A stretch of 48,402 bases of DNA. Source: a virus. The stretch is from IMG/VR virus record IMGVR_UViG_3300030339_000067, positions 1-48,402 of that record. One strand, given 5' to 3'. Shown piece by piece: positions 26,999-37,500 of this stretch. Within the stretch, counting starts at the first letter, position 1, and each line of letters starts with the position of its first letter. A program made the position numbers and the translations under genes. Under the pieces are notes generated by a model. The model did no database searches. It was not told the origin of the DNA and saw only the letters and a list, made by a program, of their open reading frames with translations.

Positions 26999-27577
26999 AT
27001 GGTAAAACATACATTACTTAATAATCTTAATTCATCATTTCTTTCTTGCGAAAAAGATATGGAGGCGATCCTAAGAAAGTTATTTGTAGATAGTCGTCCA
27101 TACAGCGATGTATTAAAAAGACTGCTTGTTATCAATAACAAGGATTGTTTGGACACGACTAATGAAAACTATACTCAAAAAATTTCTGGTATCGGACTCG
27201 CAGAGCTGCGGGATATGGGATACATTAAAATTGAACCTAAAATTGAGTTTGGTGAACATGAAGAGGTTAAAGCTTATCTTATGATTGAGTTTAACAACTT
27301 CTCTCCGAATAACACAAACCCTGAATTTAGAGATTGTGTAATTGATTTTAATATTATTTGTCATACGGCACATTGGGATTTAGGAGATTATCAATTAAGA
27401 CCTATAAAGATTATGGGATATATTGATGGTTTACTTAATAAAACTAGACTTTCAGGTATTGGCACTCTTCAATTTATGAATGCTAATGAAATTGTATTAG
27501 ATGAAAATTTATCTGGATACCTTTTAAGGTATGCTGCAATTCATGGTTCTGATGATCTTATTCCTATAAAGGATTAG
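26999..27577 (+). CDS. Tail terminator / completion protein candidate
   Basis: Encodes 192 residues from the ATG at 26999 after AAAGGAGG; the frame opening at 26960 lies in the preceding gene. Alpha/beta protein with FNIICHTAHWDLGDYQLRP and KIMGYIDGLLN, a pattern like phage tail terminator proteins that cap the tail tube at the neck. Position before the tube gene fits. Confidence 0.62.
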   Translation: MVKHTLLNNLNSSFLSCEKDMEAILRKLFVDSRPYSDVLKRLLVINNKDCLDTTNENYTQKISGIGLAELRDMGYIKIEPKIEFGEHEEVKAYLMIEFNNFSPNNTNPEFRDCVIDFNIICHTAHWDLGDYQLRPIKIMGYIDGLLNKTRLSGIGTLQFMNANEIVLDENLSGYLLRYAAIHGSDDLIPIKD

Positions 27578-27580
27578 ATC

Positions 27581-28309
27581 ATGTTAGAAGAACTATGTTT
27601 ATTGTCTGGAAATGATATTCCTTTTTTAGCCGCGACTATAAATGTCCACCCGCCTACAATTCATGAAATTGCTTTTATAGGTGAAAAGAATTTCTTTATC
27701 GGATGTCAACTTTTGAATATATCAAAAGAACTTCTTAAAGAAGAGGACAAAATGAGTTTAACTGATAAAGATAATTTTGATATATTAATGTCAATAGTGT
27801 GTAGCGAGGATGAAAATTCTCAACAGATTTGTGCACTTATGGTTTTAAGTTTGATTTTTCCTTTGCATAATCCATCTTTTGAATTAGATGGAATTCATTT
27901 AGATAATGAAACAGAACATATCGTAATTGGGAAAGAGATTTTTCCGGAATTTCAAAATATACTTGTTCAAATATTTTGTTTAAATGAAGCAAAATCAAAT
28001 GATTACAAGCCTAAAAATGAGGCCGCGAAAAGGATAGCTGAAAAACTAAAAAAAGGTCGAGAAAAAGCTGAGGTGGCTAAGGGACACGATACAAATAAGA
28101 TTGCGGTCTTTAGTAGATATGTTTCTATCTTAGCGATTGGTTTACAAATGGATCTGAAAGTTCTTTTTAGTCATACTGTTTATCAACTTTATGATGAATT
28201 CAAAAGATTCCAATTAAATCATTCTTTCGGAATAGACCTTCAAGCACGAATGGCCGGCGCGACTGACTTAGACGAAATCGACAACTGGATGGATGACATT
28301 CATCAGTAG
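27581..28309 (+). CDS. Tail-region protein, possible assembly chaperone
   Basis: Encodes 242 residues. N-terminal half mixed, then a basic helix (NEAAKRIAEKLKKGREKAEVA). The C-terminus (HTVYQLYDEFKRFQLN, then ATDLDEIDNWMDDIH) resembles the end of phage tail-assembly proteins. It starts 3 bp after the terminator-protein gene. No slippery heptamer for a programmed frameshift was noticed. Confidence 0.5.
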   Translation: MLEELCLLSGNDIPFLAATINVHPPTIHEIAFIGEKNFFIGCQLLNISKELLKEEDKMSLTDKDNFDILMSIVCSEDENSQQICALMVLSLIFPLHNPSFELDGIHLDNETEHIVIGKEIFPEFQNILVQIFCLNEAKSNDYKPKNEAAKRIAEKLKKGREKAEVAKGHDTNKIAVFSRYVSILAIGLQMDLKVLFSHTVYQLYDEFKRFQLNHSFGIDLQARMAGATDLDEIDNWMDDIHQ

Positions 28310-28343
28310 TCAAATGAACAAAAAAATAAAGGAGGAACATCAT

Positions 28344-29234
28344 ATGAAATTTGGTGTACGCGAAATTTGCGACGTTGTTTTCAAGGCCACCGCTAATACA
28401 AAGGTTGGTAACACTGAGTTCTTTAAAGGAGAGCCAGTACTCTATATTGACACTGCGAAGACTTCTACTCTTGAGAGTGCGGCAACAACTGTTTACGCTC
28501 AAGGCGGAAAGGGTAACTCTCGACTACTTGCGTGGGAGGGTGAGAAGACTCTTACTTTTACCGTTGAGGATGCTATGCTATCTCCTCTAGGGTTCTCAGT
28601 TCTTACGGGAGCTGGACTTCTAGATGCTACAGCAGGCAAGCCACTCCAAGTACACAATACTGTTGAGGTTATTGCAGGCGTGGGTGGAGCTGTTAAGATC
28701 GACGGCGATGCTCTTGGACTAACAGGAACTGAAACTGCTCAGGTTTATCTCGATGATGACGTGCCGATTTTCGGTACTTCTATTGATGACTCTGGCGCAG
28801 CTATCACGACCCTAGGAATTGGAGATCCAGGGGTTGCTACTGGTGCGATTACTGCTAATGCAGCAACTACACCTACGGCAGTTACTCTTACGTTTGATCC
28901 AGCGCCTACTGAGGGAGATAAGGTTCGCCTTGACTTCTATGTGACTAAGGAAACTGGAGCTACAGAGCTTACGATTGACCCAGGTAAGTTTGGTGGATAC
29001 TACTATGTTGAAGCTTCAACTCTCTTCCGTGATCAGTCTAGTGGTGAAGACTTGGCTGCAGAGATTGTTCTGCCTAAGGTTAAGATTCAATCTAACTTCA
29101 CCTTCGCTATGGCGTCAACTGGAGATCCTTCTACTTTCAAGTTTGTCATGGACGCTTTCCCAGCTCCAACGACATTCTCAAATGAGAAGGTACTTTGTGC
29201 CATCCAGATTCTGGATCCTACTCCAGCAGGTTAA
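28344..29234 (+). CDS. Major tail tube protein
   Basis: Encodes 296 residues from the ATG at 28344 after AAAGGAGG; a longer frame from 28293 overlaps the upstream gene. Beta-rich, with the segment VKIQSNFTFAMASTGDPSTF near the C-terminus typical of siphovirus tube proteins and a possible extra beta domain in the middle (about 110-215). G/C-rich codon choice like the capsid gene. Polymerises into the tube through which DNA passes. Strong terminator at 29246-29279. Confidence 0.78.
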   Translation: MKFGVREICDVVFKATANTKVGNTEFFKGEPVLYIDTAKTSTLESAATTVYAQGGKGNSRLLAWEGEKTLTFTVEDAMLSPLGFSVLTGAGLLDATAGKPLQVHNTVEVIAGVGGAVKIDGDALGLTGTETAQVYLDDDVPIFGTSIDDSGAAITTLGIGDPGVATGAITANAATTPTAVTLTFDPAPTEGDKVRLDFYVTKETGATELTIDPGKFGGYYYVEASTLFRDQSSGEDLAAEIVLPKVKIQSNFTFAMASTGDPSTFKFVMDAFPAPTTFSNEKVLCAIQILDPTPAG

Positions 29235-29245
29235 AGAAATAGAAA

Positions 29246-29279
29246 AGAGAGAAGTAGAAATACTTCTCTCTTTTTTTTT
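29246..29279 (+). terminator. Terminator after the tail tube gene
   Basis: AGAGAGAAGTA (29246-29256) pairs perfectly with TACTTCTCTCT (29261-29271) over a GAAA loop and runs into nine T. Confidence 0.93.
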
Positions 29280-29300
29280 ATTCTAAGTCAGGAGGTGAAA

Positions 29301-30845
29301 ATGGCAAACTTAACAAATTATGGGTGGAGACCTAATTCTTATTTGCATTTCTTTTATGAAGATTTTGTCGCTCAAGGCGGATATAGAAAATTTTACACGA
29401 ACAAAGCTCTGCTCTTGACTCAACAAAAGGCAGAATTGGCAAAGAGACAACGTGCGCAAGCAAGAACTGGCGGAGATACCTCTGAAAGTTTGAAAATGCT
29501 TAAAGCGTTAACCACACCCGGAGGAGAGAAGCAATTAAGTGCAATGCTCTCTGATTCCTCAATTAAAGATGAGTCTCCTATGAGCGTTGGAAGCTATTTC
29601 CCTATGGGTGGAGGCCCAGAGATTTCTTTTCAGACTATTGCTACAAGAGTTAAAGAGAATGAGCAAGAAGCTCAGAATTTTATTAATAATTTAGGTGATT
29701 TCCAAAAAGGTGTTGAAAAGTTATTGAATGATTCAGGAAAGAATTTCATTAAAGAATCTTATTCCAGTATTGCCCAGCTTATTATTGAAGATCAAATTGC
29801 AAAAGGCAATCTTTTAGCTGGAAATGATAATGAAATTGCCGTTCAGGTATTGAATAAATTTTCTGAAAAGTCTAAGAAATCTGGATTCTTTTATTATCCA
29901 GAAGGATCTGCAGTTGCAGGGAAAAGGATTACTACGGCTCTTGCAAAACTTATCGTAATGAATGAAGCTTTGAAACAACCTAAAGCTATTTCATCTATAA
30001 AGACTATCCCGGGTGGAAGTGAGATCCTTTCATCTATTGCGGAAAAAGTATATGGATGGATTAGCGGGTGCAAAGGATTCTTAAGTAAATACGCAGTTGA
30101 GGTAGGAGTTCCTATGATAATGGGAGAATTTCTAGGAGATTATCTTAAATTAGATAGCGACGCTTCTTTCTCCGCTCTCTCGAAAGGAGCCTCTTATATT
30201 AAAATAAAACACTCTCCAGAGACCATCGCAGCTTATAAAGCTTTGAATAAAACTTTATACAAATCTAGACGGTCAAAGGAAGATGTCTCTTTAACTATTG
30301 ATAATAAGACTTTTCGTTTGACAATTCCATTCTCTATCAAAAGTCATAGATCTGGAGATCTTGGCGTTAATGCGGTGAATATTCTAACTGGATCTCCATT
30401 GATTATGATTCTAAGCCGGAGTGGTTTAATAGAGAACAATGCTTTTATGAATGCCTTGATAAATACTGCGGCGGGCAAGGATAAGCCTGGGACTGCCTCT
30501 AATATCACTAAGGATTGGCAGGACATACAAGAATTAATTAAGCTTAGTGGAGCTTTATTCGCATTATCTGGAAGCGGATTTTCAGGAGATCGAGCTTTGT
30601 TTATGGTTGTTAACCATAAGGTTTATGGCATGGAAACTTTACTAGATAAAATTTACCAAAACACTTCTCTTCTTCAAATGCAACCAGAGTCTATGGACAG
30701 GGATCAGTTTGTAAAGTTAAACAAGTGGTCTGGCGATCCAGCTGTTAAAAGTAGAGGAGAAGCTTTGGGTCGTTCTATGGAGGTAAAAACAAACATTTAT
30801 CAGAGTTTATATAGACAGAAATTAACATTTTCATTAATGATTTAA
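29301..30845 (+). CDS. Virion-region protein of unknown role
   Basis: Encodes 514 residues from the ATG at 29301; a GTG at 29295 lies in the GGAGGTG site. Helical N-terminus with coiled-coil features (about 30-60 and 115-150). A Gly/hydrophobic stretch (about 255-285: ISGCKGFLSKYAVEVGVPMIMGEFLG) resembles a membrane-active or channel segment but is probably too polar for a transmembrane helix. Position between tube and chaperone genes is unusual. No family recognised. Confidence 0.62.
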   Translation: MANLTNYGWRPNSYLHFFYEDFVAQGGYRKFYTNKALLLTQQKAELAKRQRAQARTGGDTSESLKMLKALTTPGGEKQLSAMLSDSSIKDESPMSVGSYFPMGGGPEISFQTIATRVKENEQEAQNFINNLGDFQKGVEKLLNDSGKNFIKESYSSIAQLIIEDQIAKGNLLAGNDNEIAVQVLNKFSEKSKKSGFFYYPEGSAVAGKRITTALAKLIVMNEALKQPKAISSIKTIPGGSEILSSIAEKVYGWISGCKGFLSKYAVEVGVPMIMGEFLGDYLKLDSDASFSALSKGASYIKIKHSPETIAAYKALNKTLYKSRRSKEDVSLTIDNKTFRLTIPFSIKSHRSGDLGVNAVNILTGSPLIMILSRSGLIENNAFMNALINTAAGKDKPGTASNITKDWQDIQELIKLSGALFALSGSGFSGDRALFMVVNHKVYGMETLLDKIYQNTSLLQMQPESMDRDQFVKLNKWSGDPAVKSRGEALGRSMEVKTNIYQSLYRQKLTFSLMI

Positions 30846-30846
30846 T

Positions 30847-30875
30847 TTGACTGTCTAGAAAAATTGTGTTATACT
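30847..30875 (+). promoter_or_regulatory. Internal promoter in the tail cluster
   Basis: TTGACT (30847-30852), a 17-bp spacer and TATACT (30870-30875) preceded by TGT. It precedes only the 177-residue gene at 30911, which is closed by the terminator at 31462-31507. Confidence 0.82.
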
Positions 30876-30910
30876 ATGGGTAGAAATAAAAGCGACACAA
30901 GGAGGATATT

Positions 30911-31444
30911 ATGTCAGTAGTTATTAATGGAGAAGAGATTACTTTTAACCTTAAAGAATCTATTCCTATAGAGCGTCAAATTAATTTAATTGATCTTACA
31001 ATTCAGGAGTCATATGTAGATGGAATTCTAAATCCAATGCTTTTGGATGTTTTATTCCCAGTTAATTTAATTTTAGCTTGTACAGATAGTGATTTAACGC
31101 TAGAACAAAGAATGGATAAATTTGAATTATATGATTCATTTAAACAAGCTAATCTATTCGAGGAGTTTGAAATGGAAATGGAAACAAACTTTCCTGGGAC
31201 TTTAGATTTTCTTGAAGAGAGTTTGGCGGCTTGGTCAGATGAATTTATTGTATATCATAGCTCTTTTAGTGGCTTCCTAGATAGTCTTAAGATCTTTATT
31301 GGAGATATTGCGGAAAAAACTAATATGAGCTTAGCTAACTTTAAAGATTTAGATCCTAATCTTTTAGCGCAGGTAGGCCCGCTCGCGCAAGCTTTAGGAA
31401 TTAATTTCACAAAGAAAGCAGAGGCACAAACTCCAACTGAATAG
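30911..31444 (+). CDS. Tail assembly chaperone candidate
   Basis: Encodes 177 residues, with AAGGAGG before the ATG. Helical and strongly acidic (SDLTLEQRMDKFELYDSF, then LFEEFEMEMETNF). Its position immediately before the tape measure gene is the canonical chaperone slot. It has its own promoter and terminator, so it can be expressed separately from the other tail genes. No frameshifted extension was seen. Confidence 0.6.
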   Translation: MSVVINGEEITFNLKESIPIERQINLIDLTIQESYVDGILNPMLLDVLFPVNLILACTDSDLTLEQRMDKFELYDSFKQANLFEEFEMEMETNFPGTLDFLEESLAAWSDEFIVYHSSFSGFLDSLKIFIGDIAEKTNMSLANFKDLDPNLLAQVGPLAQALGINFTKKAEAQTPTE

Positions 31445-31461
31445 GCCGAGATACATTAATT

Positions 31462-31507
31462 AAACGGACTTTACTATTAAGTATAATAGTAAAGTCCGTT
31501 TTTTATT
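31462..31507 (+). terminator. Strong terminator before the tape measure gene
   Basis: An 18-bp perfect stem (31462-31479 with 31484-31501) with a 4-nt loop followed by T-rich sequence to 31507. It isolates the chaperone unit. Confidence 0.93.
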
Positions 31508-31551
31508 ATCTTAAAATAAGAGACGAAGATATATAGAGGAGGTAAAAGGAA

Positions 31552-34500
31552 TTGGCTAAATATGGGACTACTGTTGAGGTTAATCTAAAAACCCAGTTAG
31601 ACCAAAGTGGTTTGACACAATTAATGCAATCATTAAAAAATGTGGAGGCTCAGGTTTTAAAGAGTACGACACCTAATAACAAAGGTTTTCAAGAAACCTT
31701 AACAATGGTTGAAAAGTTAAGAGCTTTATTGAACAGTTCTTTTGATGTTGAACTTGGCGTTTTCAATGTTCAGAAATTCAATACAGAACTATCAAAAAGT
31801 GATTTAAGTATTAGAAAGATCCACCAAGATCTAGATAGATTAGGACCAGCAGGACAAAAGGCTTTTAGCGATTTTACTTACCAGACTCTTAAGATGAACA
31901 CTGGTATTAGACAAAGCAATGAATTGCTTGATAAAATGGCAACTACTATGGGAAACACTGTCCGTTGGGGAATTACTGCTGGTATCTTTCAAGGGATTAC
32001 TGCGGAAATTGGAAAAGCTTTTAACTATGTTGTTCAATTAGACACTGCTTTAAACAACATTGGAATTGTTACTTTCAAATCTAAAGATGATATGAAAGAT
32101 TTTGCTCAATATGCGAATAATGCAGCCAAAGCTATTGGCTCTACTACGGTAGAGTATACCAAAGCTGCCCAGTTCTTCTATGAGCAGGGTCTAAAAGATA
32201 AAGACGTTTTACCTCGTGCGGCAATTGCTATCAAAGCTGCTAATGTTTCACATGAGGATTCTGGATTGGCAGCTGAGCAGTTGACGGCTGTTTGGAATGC
32301 TTATAATGTACAGACTAAGGACGCCGCAGGATATATTGATGTTATGGCTGCGGTCGCTACTGACTCTGCTACTGACCTTAATGAGTTAGCAACATCTATG
32401 GGCAAGGTTGCTTCAACTGCATCTATGATGGGTGTTAATATTAATCAACTATCTGCGCAGATTGCTACTATTGAGTCTGTTACTCGTCAATCTCCAGAAA
32501 TTGTTGGTACTGCTCTTAAGACTATTTATGCGCGTATGGGTGACCTTAAGGTAGTTGGAGCTGTTGATGAATTTGGCGTATCTTTAGGTAAAATTGGTAA
32601 AGATATGCAAGCTATGGGAGTTAATATTCTCGATGAAAAAGGTCAAATGCGAGATATGGGACTTATCATAGAAGAAGTTTCTGGTAAGTGGCAAGGATGG
32701 ACAAGGGCGCAGCAGGAAGCGGCTGCTGTCTCTCTTGCGGGTAAGAGACAATACAACAATTTAATTGCTTTATTTGATAATGAAGATATGTATAAAAAAG
32801 AATTGGGAGTCGCAGAGGGAGCTCTTGGTACATTAGATAAGCAAAATGCTATTTATATGGATTCTGCGGAAGCTCACATGAAGAAACTTCAGACGGCTTC
32901 AGAAAAACTATACTCTAGCATTTTTGATACTGACTCTATAATTGGAGCCACAGATGCAGCGACAACCTTTTTAGGTGTTCTTACCAATATGTTTCAGGCT
33001 GCGGGTGGAGGAATCCCAATGTTTATGGGATTGGCTTCAGTCCTTGCAAAAGTATTTTCAGTACAACTTTCTCAAAGTATAGCTGGAATGGTACGAAATA
33101 TGAGATTGATGGCGACAGAAGCAAAACAAGCTAGTGCTATTAATCAAATGCAAATGCAATATGCGAATGTTGATTGGAGCAAGAAAGAAGTGGGTTCTGG
33201 CGGAGCCTTCGGGAATGGGACTGCTGCCTACCGAATGATCGAAGTAACCAAAGAACTTGCTCCATATTTAGAAAACATGACTGCTCAACAGAGAGAACAA
33301 TATGATCTTATTCTAAAGCAAGTTAAGGCCTTGGGAGAAGAACGAGATCAACTCAGAGCTTTAAGCGAAGCAAGAGCTGCAGAATATAATAAAACTTTTG
33401 GGAAGTCTCCAAATGCAGGCCAATTTGGAAATATTCAAACTGGAGAGAATGGTTTATTCAAAAGTAACGGTACTTTACCAGCAATATTAAGTCCAGATGC
33501 AGATAAGTCAAAACAAGCTTTAGGTTCATTGGGAGCTGCAGCGGACTTAGTTAATTTAGACGTTAAATCAGTTTCTGATAATATTCAAAATTTATATAAG
33601 AGTGTTGAAAGTGGAGATAAAGATACAAAAAGCTTCAACAATCTCAAGAAAGCTTTAGAGAATCTTATTGTAGATGGAAAAGATGCTAATATAAGTGTTA
33701 AAGCTTTAGAGGATCGATTGGTTGAATTAAATGGAATGACAGCTAAGAGTTTCCAAGGGAATGAAGGAAGGAAATTTTTAGGACAAACTACATTCATGGC
33801 ATCTCAAGCAGGGATAGAAGTCCAAAGAAGAAGTGATTTAGCTCAAGAAATTGTTGCTCAGCAGCAAAGAGTTAGGGACAGTCAATCCGCTAATGCTCCG
33901 GTAGAAGTTGCCACGAAGGGCTCTCAAGAAAGATTATTAAGTACGGCTAAAACTCAACAGTCAATTCAAAAGTTTACTGAATTAGCTGGGACTATCGGTC
34001 AAGTGGGATTCGCTATTAGTTCTGTCTCTAATTTAGGAACTATTTGGCAAGATAAAAATGCTAGCATTGCTGATCAATTAGGACAAACTTTATTCTCTCT
34101 TTCTATGATAATTCCTGGTGTTATTTCAGGATATCAAATGCTATACAATGTTGTGGCAAGTGGAGAGGCATTACAAAATCTTGGTTTAGTCAAACAATTA
34201 GCAGGGCTTGCTACAAAACAAACTGCTTTAGCTGCAGAAATTGTTGCTATAAAGGCAAAAAGTGCCTTGACAATTCAAACGGCTGCGGAAGAACTTATCG
34301 CCACTGAAATGACAACCGCGGAAAGAGGCAAGGCCATTGCCGCGATCAGTGGAGAGGTTGTTGCTACAGAAACTTTAGCTATCGCTCAGGCAGAAGAAGC
34401 GGCTGCTGCGACTGCTGCGGCTGCTGCAAATGCGGCTGCGACTGCTGGTATTACTCTTATTGTAGCTGCTTTAGCCGCTATGGTTGCGGGACTGGTTGGA

Positions 34501-37500
34501 GTAGCAAAAGCTCAAGCGAAACAGCGAGAAGAATCAATGAAGGCAGCCACAGCTGCGAAAGAAGCTTATATTCAAAATAAAGATTTATATGACCAATTTC
34601 AAATTGCTTTAACAGCCAATAAAGAAGGAACTGGAACTTATCAAGCTGTATTAGATGCTTCTAAAGCATTAAATAATTCTTTACAAGACCAAGGAGCAAT
34701 TACTTCAGCCAATGCTCAACGATGGGATGAGTACGGAGTAAGTGCGACAAAAGCTTTAAAGAAACAGCTTGAAGATTCTATAAAAGCGGCTTCTACAGGA
34801 GTAACTTCTGCTCTTGATTCAGCAGACTCTAAACAAGCAAGGGGAGTTTTAGATTCTAGCAAACCCACTACGGGTGGAGTATATGGTTTCAGAATGAGAA
34901 GAGCTCCTGAAGATTTATATGCCGAGTATCTTTCTAAAAAAGCTCAATACAAAAAAGATTTAGATACTTTAGGTTCAGAAAACCCTGCTGTTAAAAAAGA
35001 AGCAGAGGATATTGCAAAACTAGATGCAGTTTATGCCGCTACTGAAGTTCAAATGCAAAATATTATTGACCTTAAAAAGGAAATGTATAATTTTGAGAAC
35101 TCTAATAAAATGTTGGCTTCTACGAAAGAACTTAATAATGAAGTTGCAAAACTCGCACACGCAATGGAAACTGGGCCTGATGGCAAACGAAATAATGTCC
35201 CTGCAGAGAAAGCAGAAAAAGCTGCGAGAGATTATCTTCTTCAAAGTCACGCAAATGCGACTTTAGCGACTTCTCAGGCAAATCAAGCGAATCTTACTTC
35301 TAACTTCACTGAAAAGGGAAAGGGTATTTCTCAATCACAAGTGGAAGGTTTTGTCCAAAAATTAGGTGGGGATAAACAGTTTAATGCTATTATTTCTATG
35401 TATCCAGAAGAGGATAAACCTAAAACTTTAGAAAATATTACTAAATTTAAAGATAAAATTTCAAAAGAAAACCCTGCGAAAATTAAAATTATAGCTGAGG
35501 GGATTGCAGCAACTCCAGAAGCAGCTGCATATGAAACTGTTTCGGATTCTCTCGCTAAGGGAAGTTTAACCGCTGTTGGTTTGAATAAAGCCCTCAAAGA
35601 TATTAATCCAACTTTAGCAAAAATGGATCCTAGTTCAGTTAAATTCTTTTTTGCTTTAAAAGATGCCCAAGAGAAGGCTATCCAAACAACTCTTAAAATG
35701 GATAAAACAAATAAGAACAGTAATGCTATACGACAAGATCAATTAGATTTATTAGAAATCAATGCTAATAGAGAAGAACAGGTTGCAAAATCAAAAGCAG
35801 ATGTAATTGCCGCAGAAACAAATTTAAAGGATGTTATTAAGAAATCTGGAGCTAGTAGCGAAAGAGCGGCTTTGGCGGAAAAGCAATTAGAAGCAGCGAG
35901 AGCAAAATCTAAGGCGACAATTCTAGCCTATCGGACAGCAGTTATTAAAACTGGGTTAGAAGAACTAAATCTTGGAAGTTATGCTTCATGGGTTGCTAAA
36001 ATTATATCAAAGGGACATGAAGGCGCTATTGCTAAACTCGCTGCTTTAAGATCTGAATTAGGTAAACTTCAAGGAGCTTATGCTGCAGTAGCGGCAGCGG
36101 CTCTTACTGCTTACGAACAGGGAGGAAATGCTCGCGACTATGTTAACAATACCTCTAATTCAAAAGCAGCTGCCGATTTAGCTTCTACTCAAGATCGAAT
36201 AAAAGCCTTAACAGCTGCCCTAACAGTTAAAATTGATATTCCTTCAGCATCTTCTGCTTCCACTGCTAAATCAGGTTCGGGTTCAGGAAGCAAAACTAAA
36301 GCAAAAGCCAATCTTAATAAAATGGAACAAATTGCTTCTGAATTTGATCCTTATTATAATATCAATAAAACTATTGCAGAACTTGTAGTTAATTTTGATA
36401 AACTCTCAGAAGCACAAAAGAAGTTAATTGGATCTGGATTAATTTCTAATCTTAACAAGCAACTAGATATAATTGCAAAACAGGTAAAAGCAGAAAAAGA
36501 TAAATATGAACTTCAAAAATTAAATGAAAAACAATTACAGAAATCTCTTGCTAAAGAAGGATTAAAGTTTGATAAAGAAGGAAACATAAGCAATTATGAA
36601 TCCAGAATTAAAGCAGCTGAGAAAAAAGTTGAAGTGGAAATTGATAGGTACAATAAACTAAAAACAGAAAAAGCACAAAAAGCAGAAGAGAAGAAAGAAA
36701 AGGCTGCTGAGAATGCTTTAACCAAACTGAAAGATGAAATTTCTAACTATGATCAATTAACTCAAACAGATATGAAAGATACTCTTCAAAAGATTTCTGA
36801 TTTCCAAGCAAAAGCGACAGAAATAACAATCCAGAAGTTCTCTGTTTCTATTGATGTTAGTACCAATTTCGCAGAGGCAGAAAGAAAGTGGAATGAATTT
36901 AGAGCTGTTGTTATTAATGATTTGGATATGGATAAAGCTATTAATAAACTTGGCGTATCTATCGCTGATCTGTCTACATATTTTAATGCAGTTGGGGATG
37001 CGAATCTTGATAAGCTTACTGCTCAATTAAACACTGTTAATGAAGAAGTCACAAAGATTCAAAATGGCAAGAATAGTTCTCTCTTCGGAGATGACTTGAG
37101 TGCGGCCACAGATATGCGGGATTCGCTATTAACTCAATTAGAAGATGGATTAACTTCTTATAAGACTCTTATTGATGATGTTAAGAAATCTACTATTGAC
37201 TGGGTATCTCAATCTGCGGAATCTTTTGGCGAGGTCAGTAGTCAGTTTGACTATATTAATAGTTCTCTAAAGCATCAGTCTTCATTGATGAAACTTCTCT
37301 ATGGAGATAAAGCTTATTCAGAAATGGATGATTTTTATCAGGCTCAGGAAGTTAACAATAATGCTCAGGCAGTTTTCTTAGAGAATCAACTTAAAGTTCT
37401 TACAAATACTAGAGATAGTATTAATAAGATTACTAATCCAGATCTATGGGATACTCTTAATCTAAAAGTTGAAGATACTCAGAAGTCTTTGGATTCTCTT

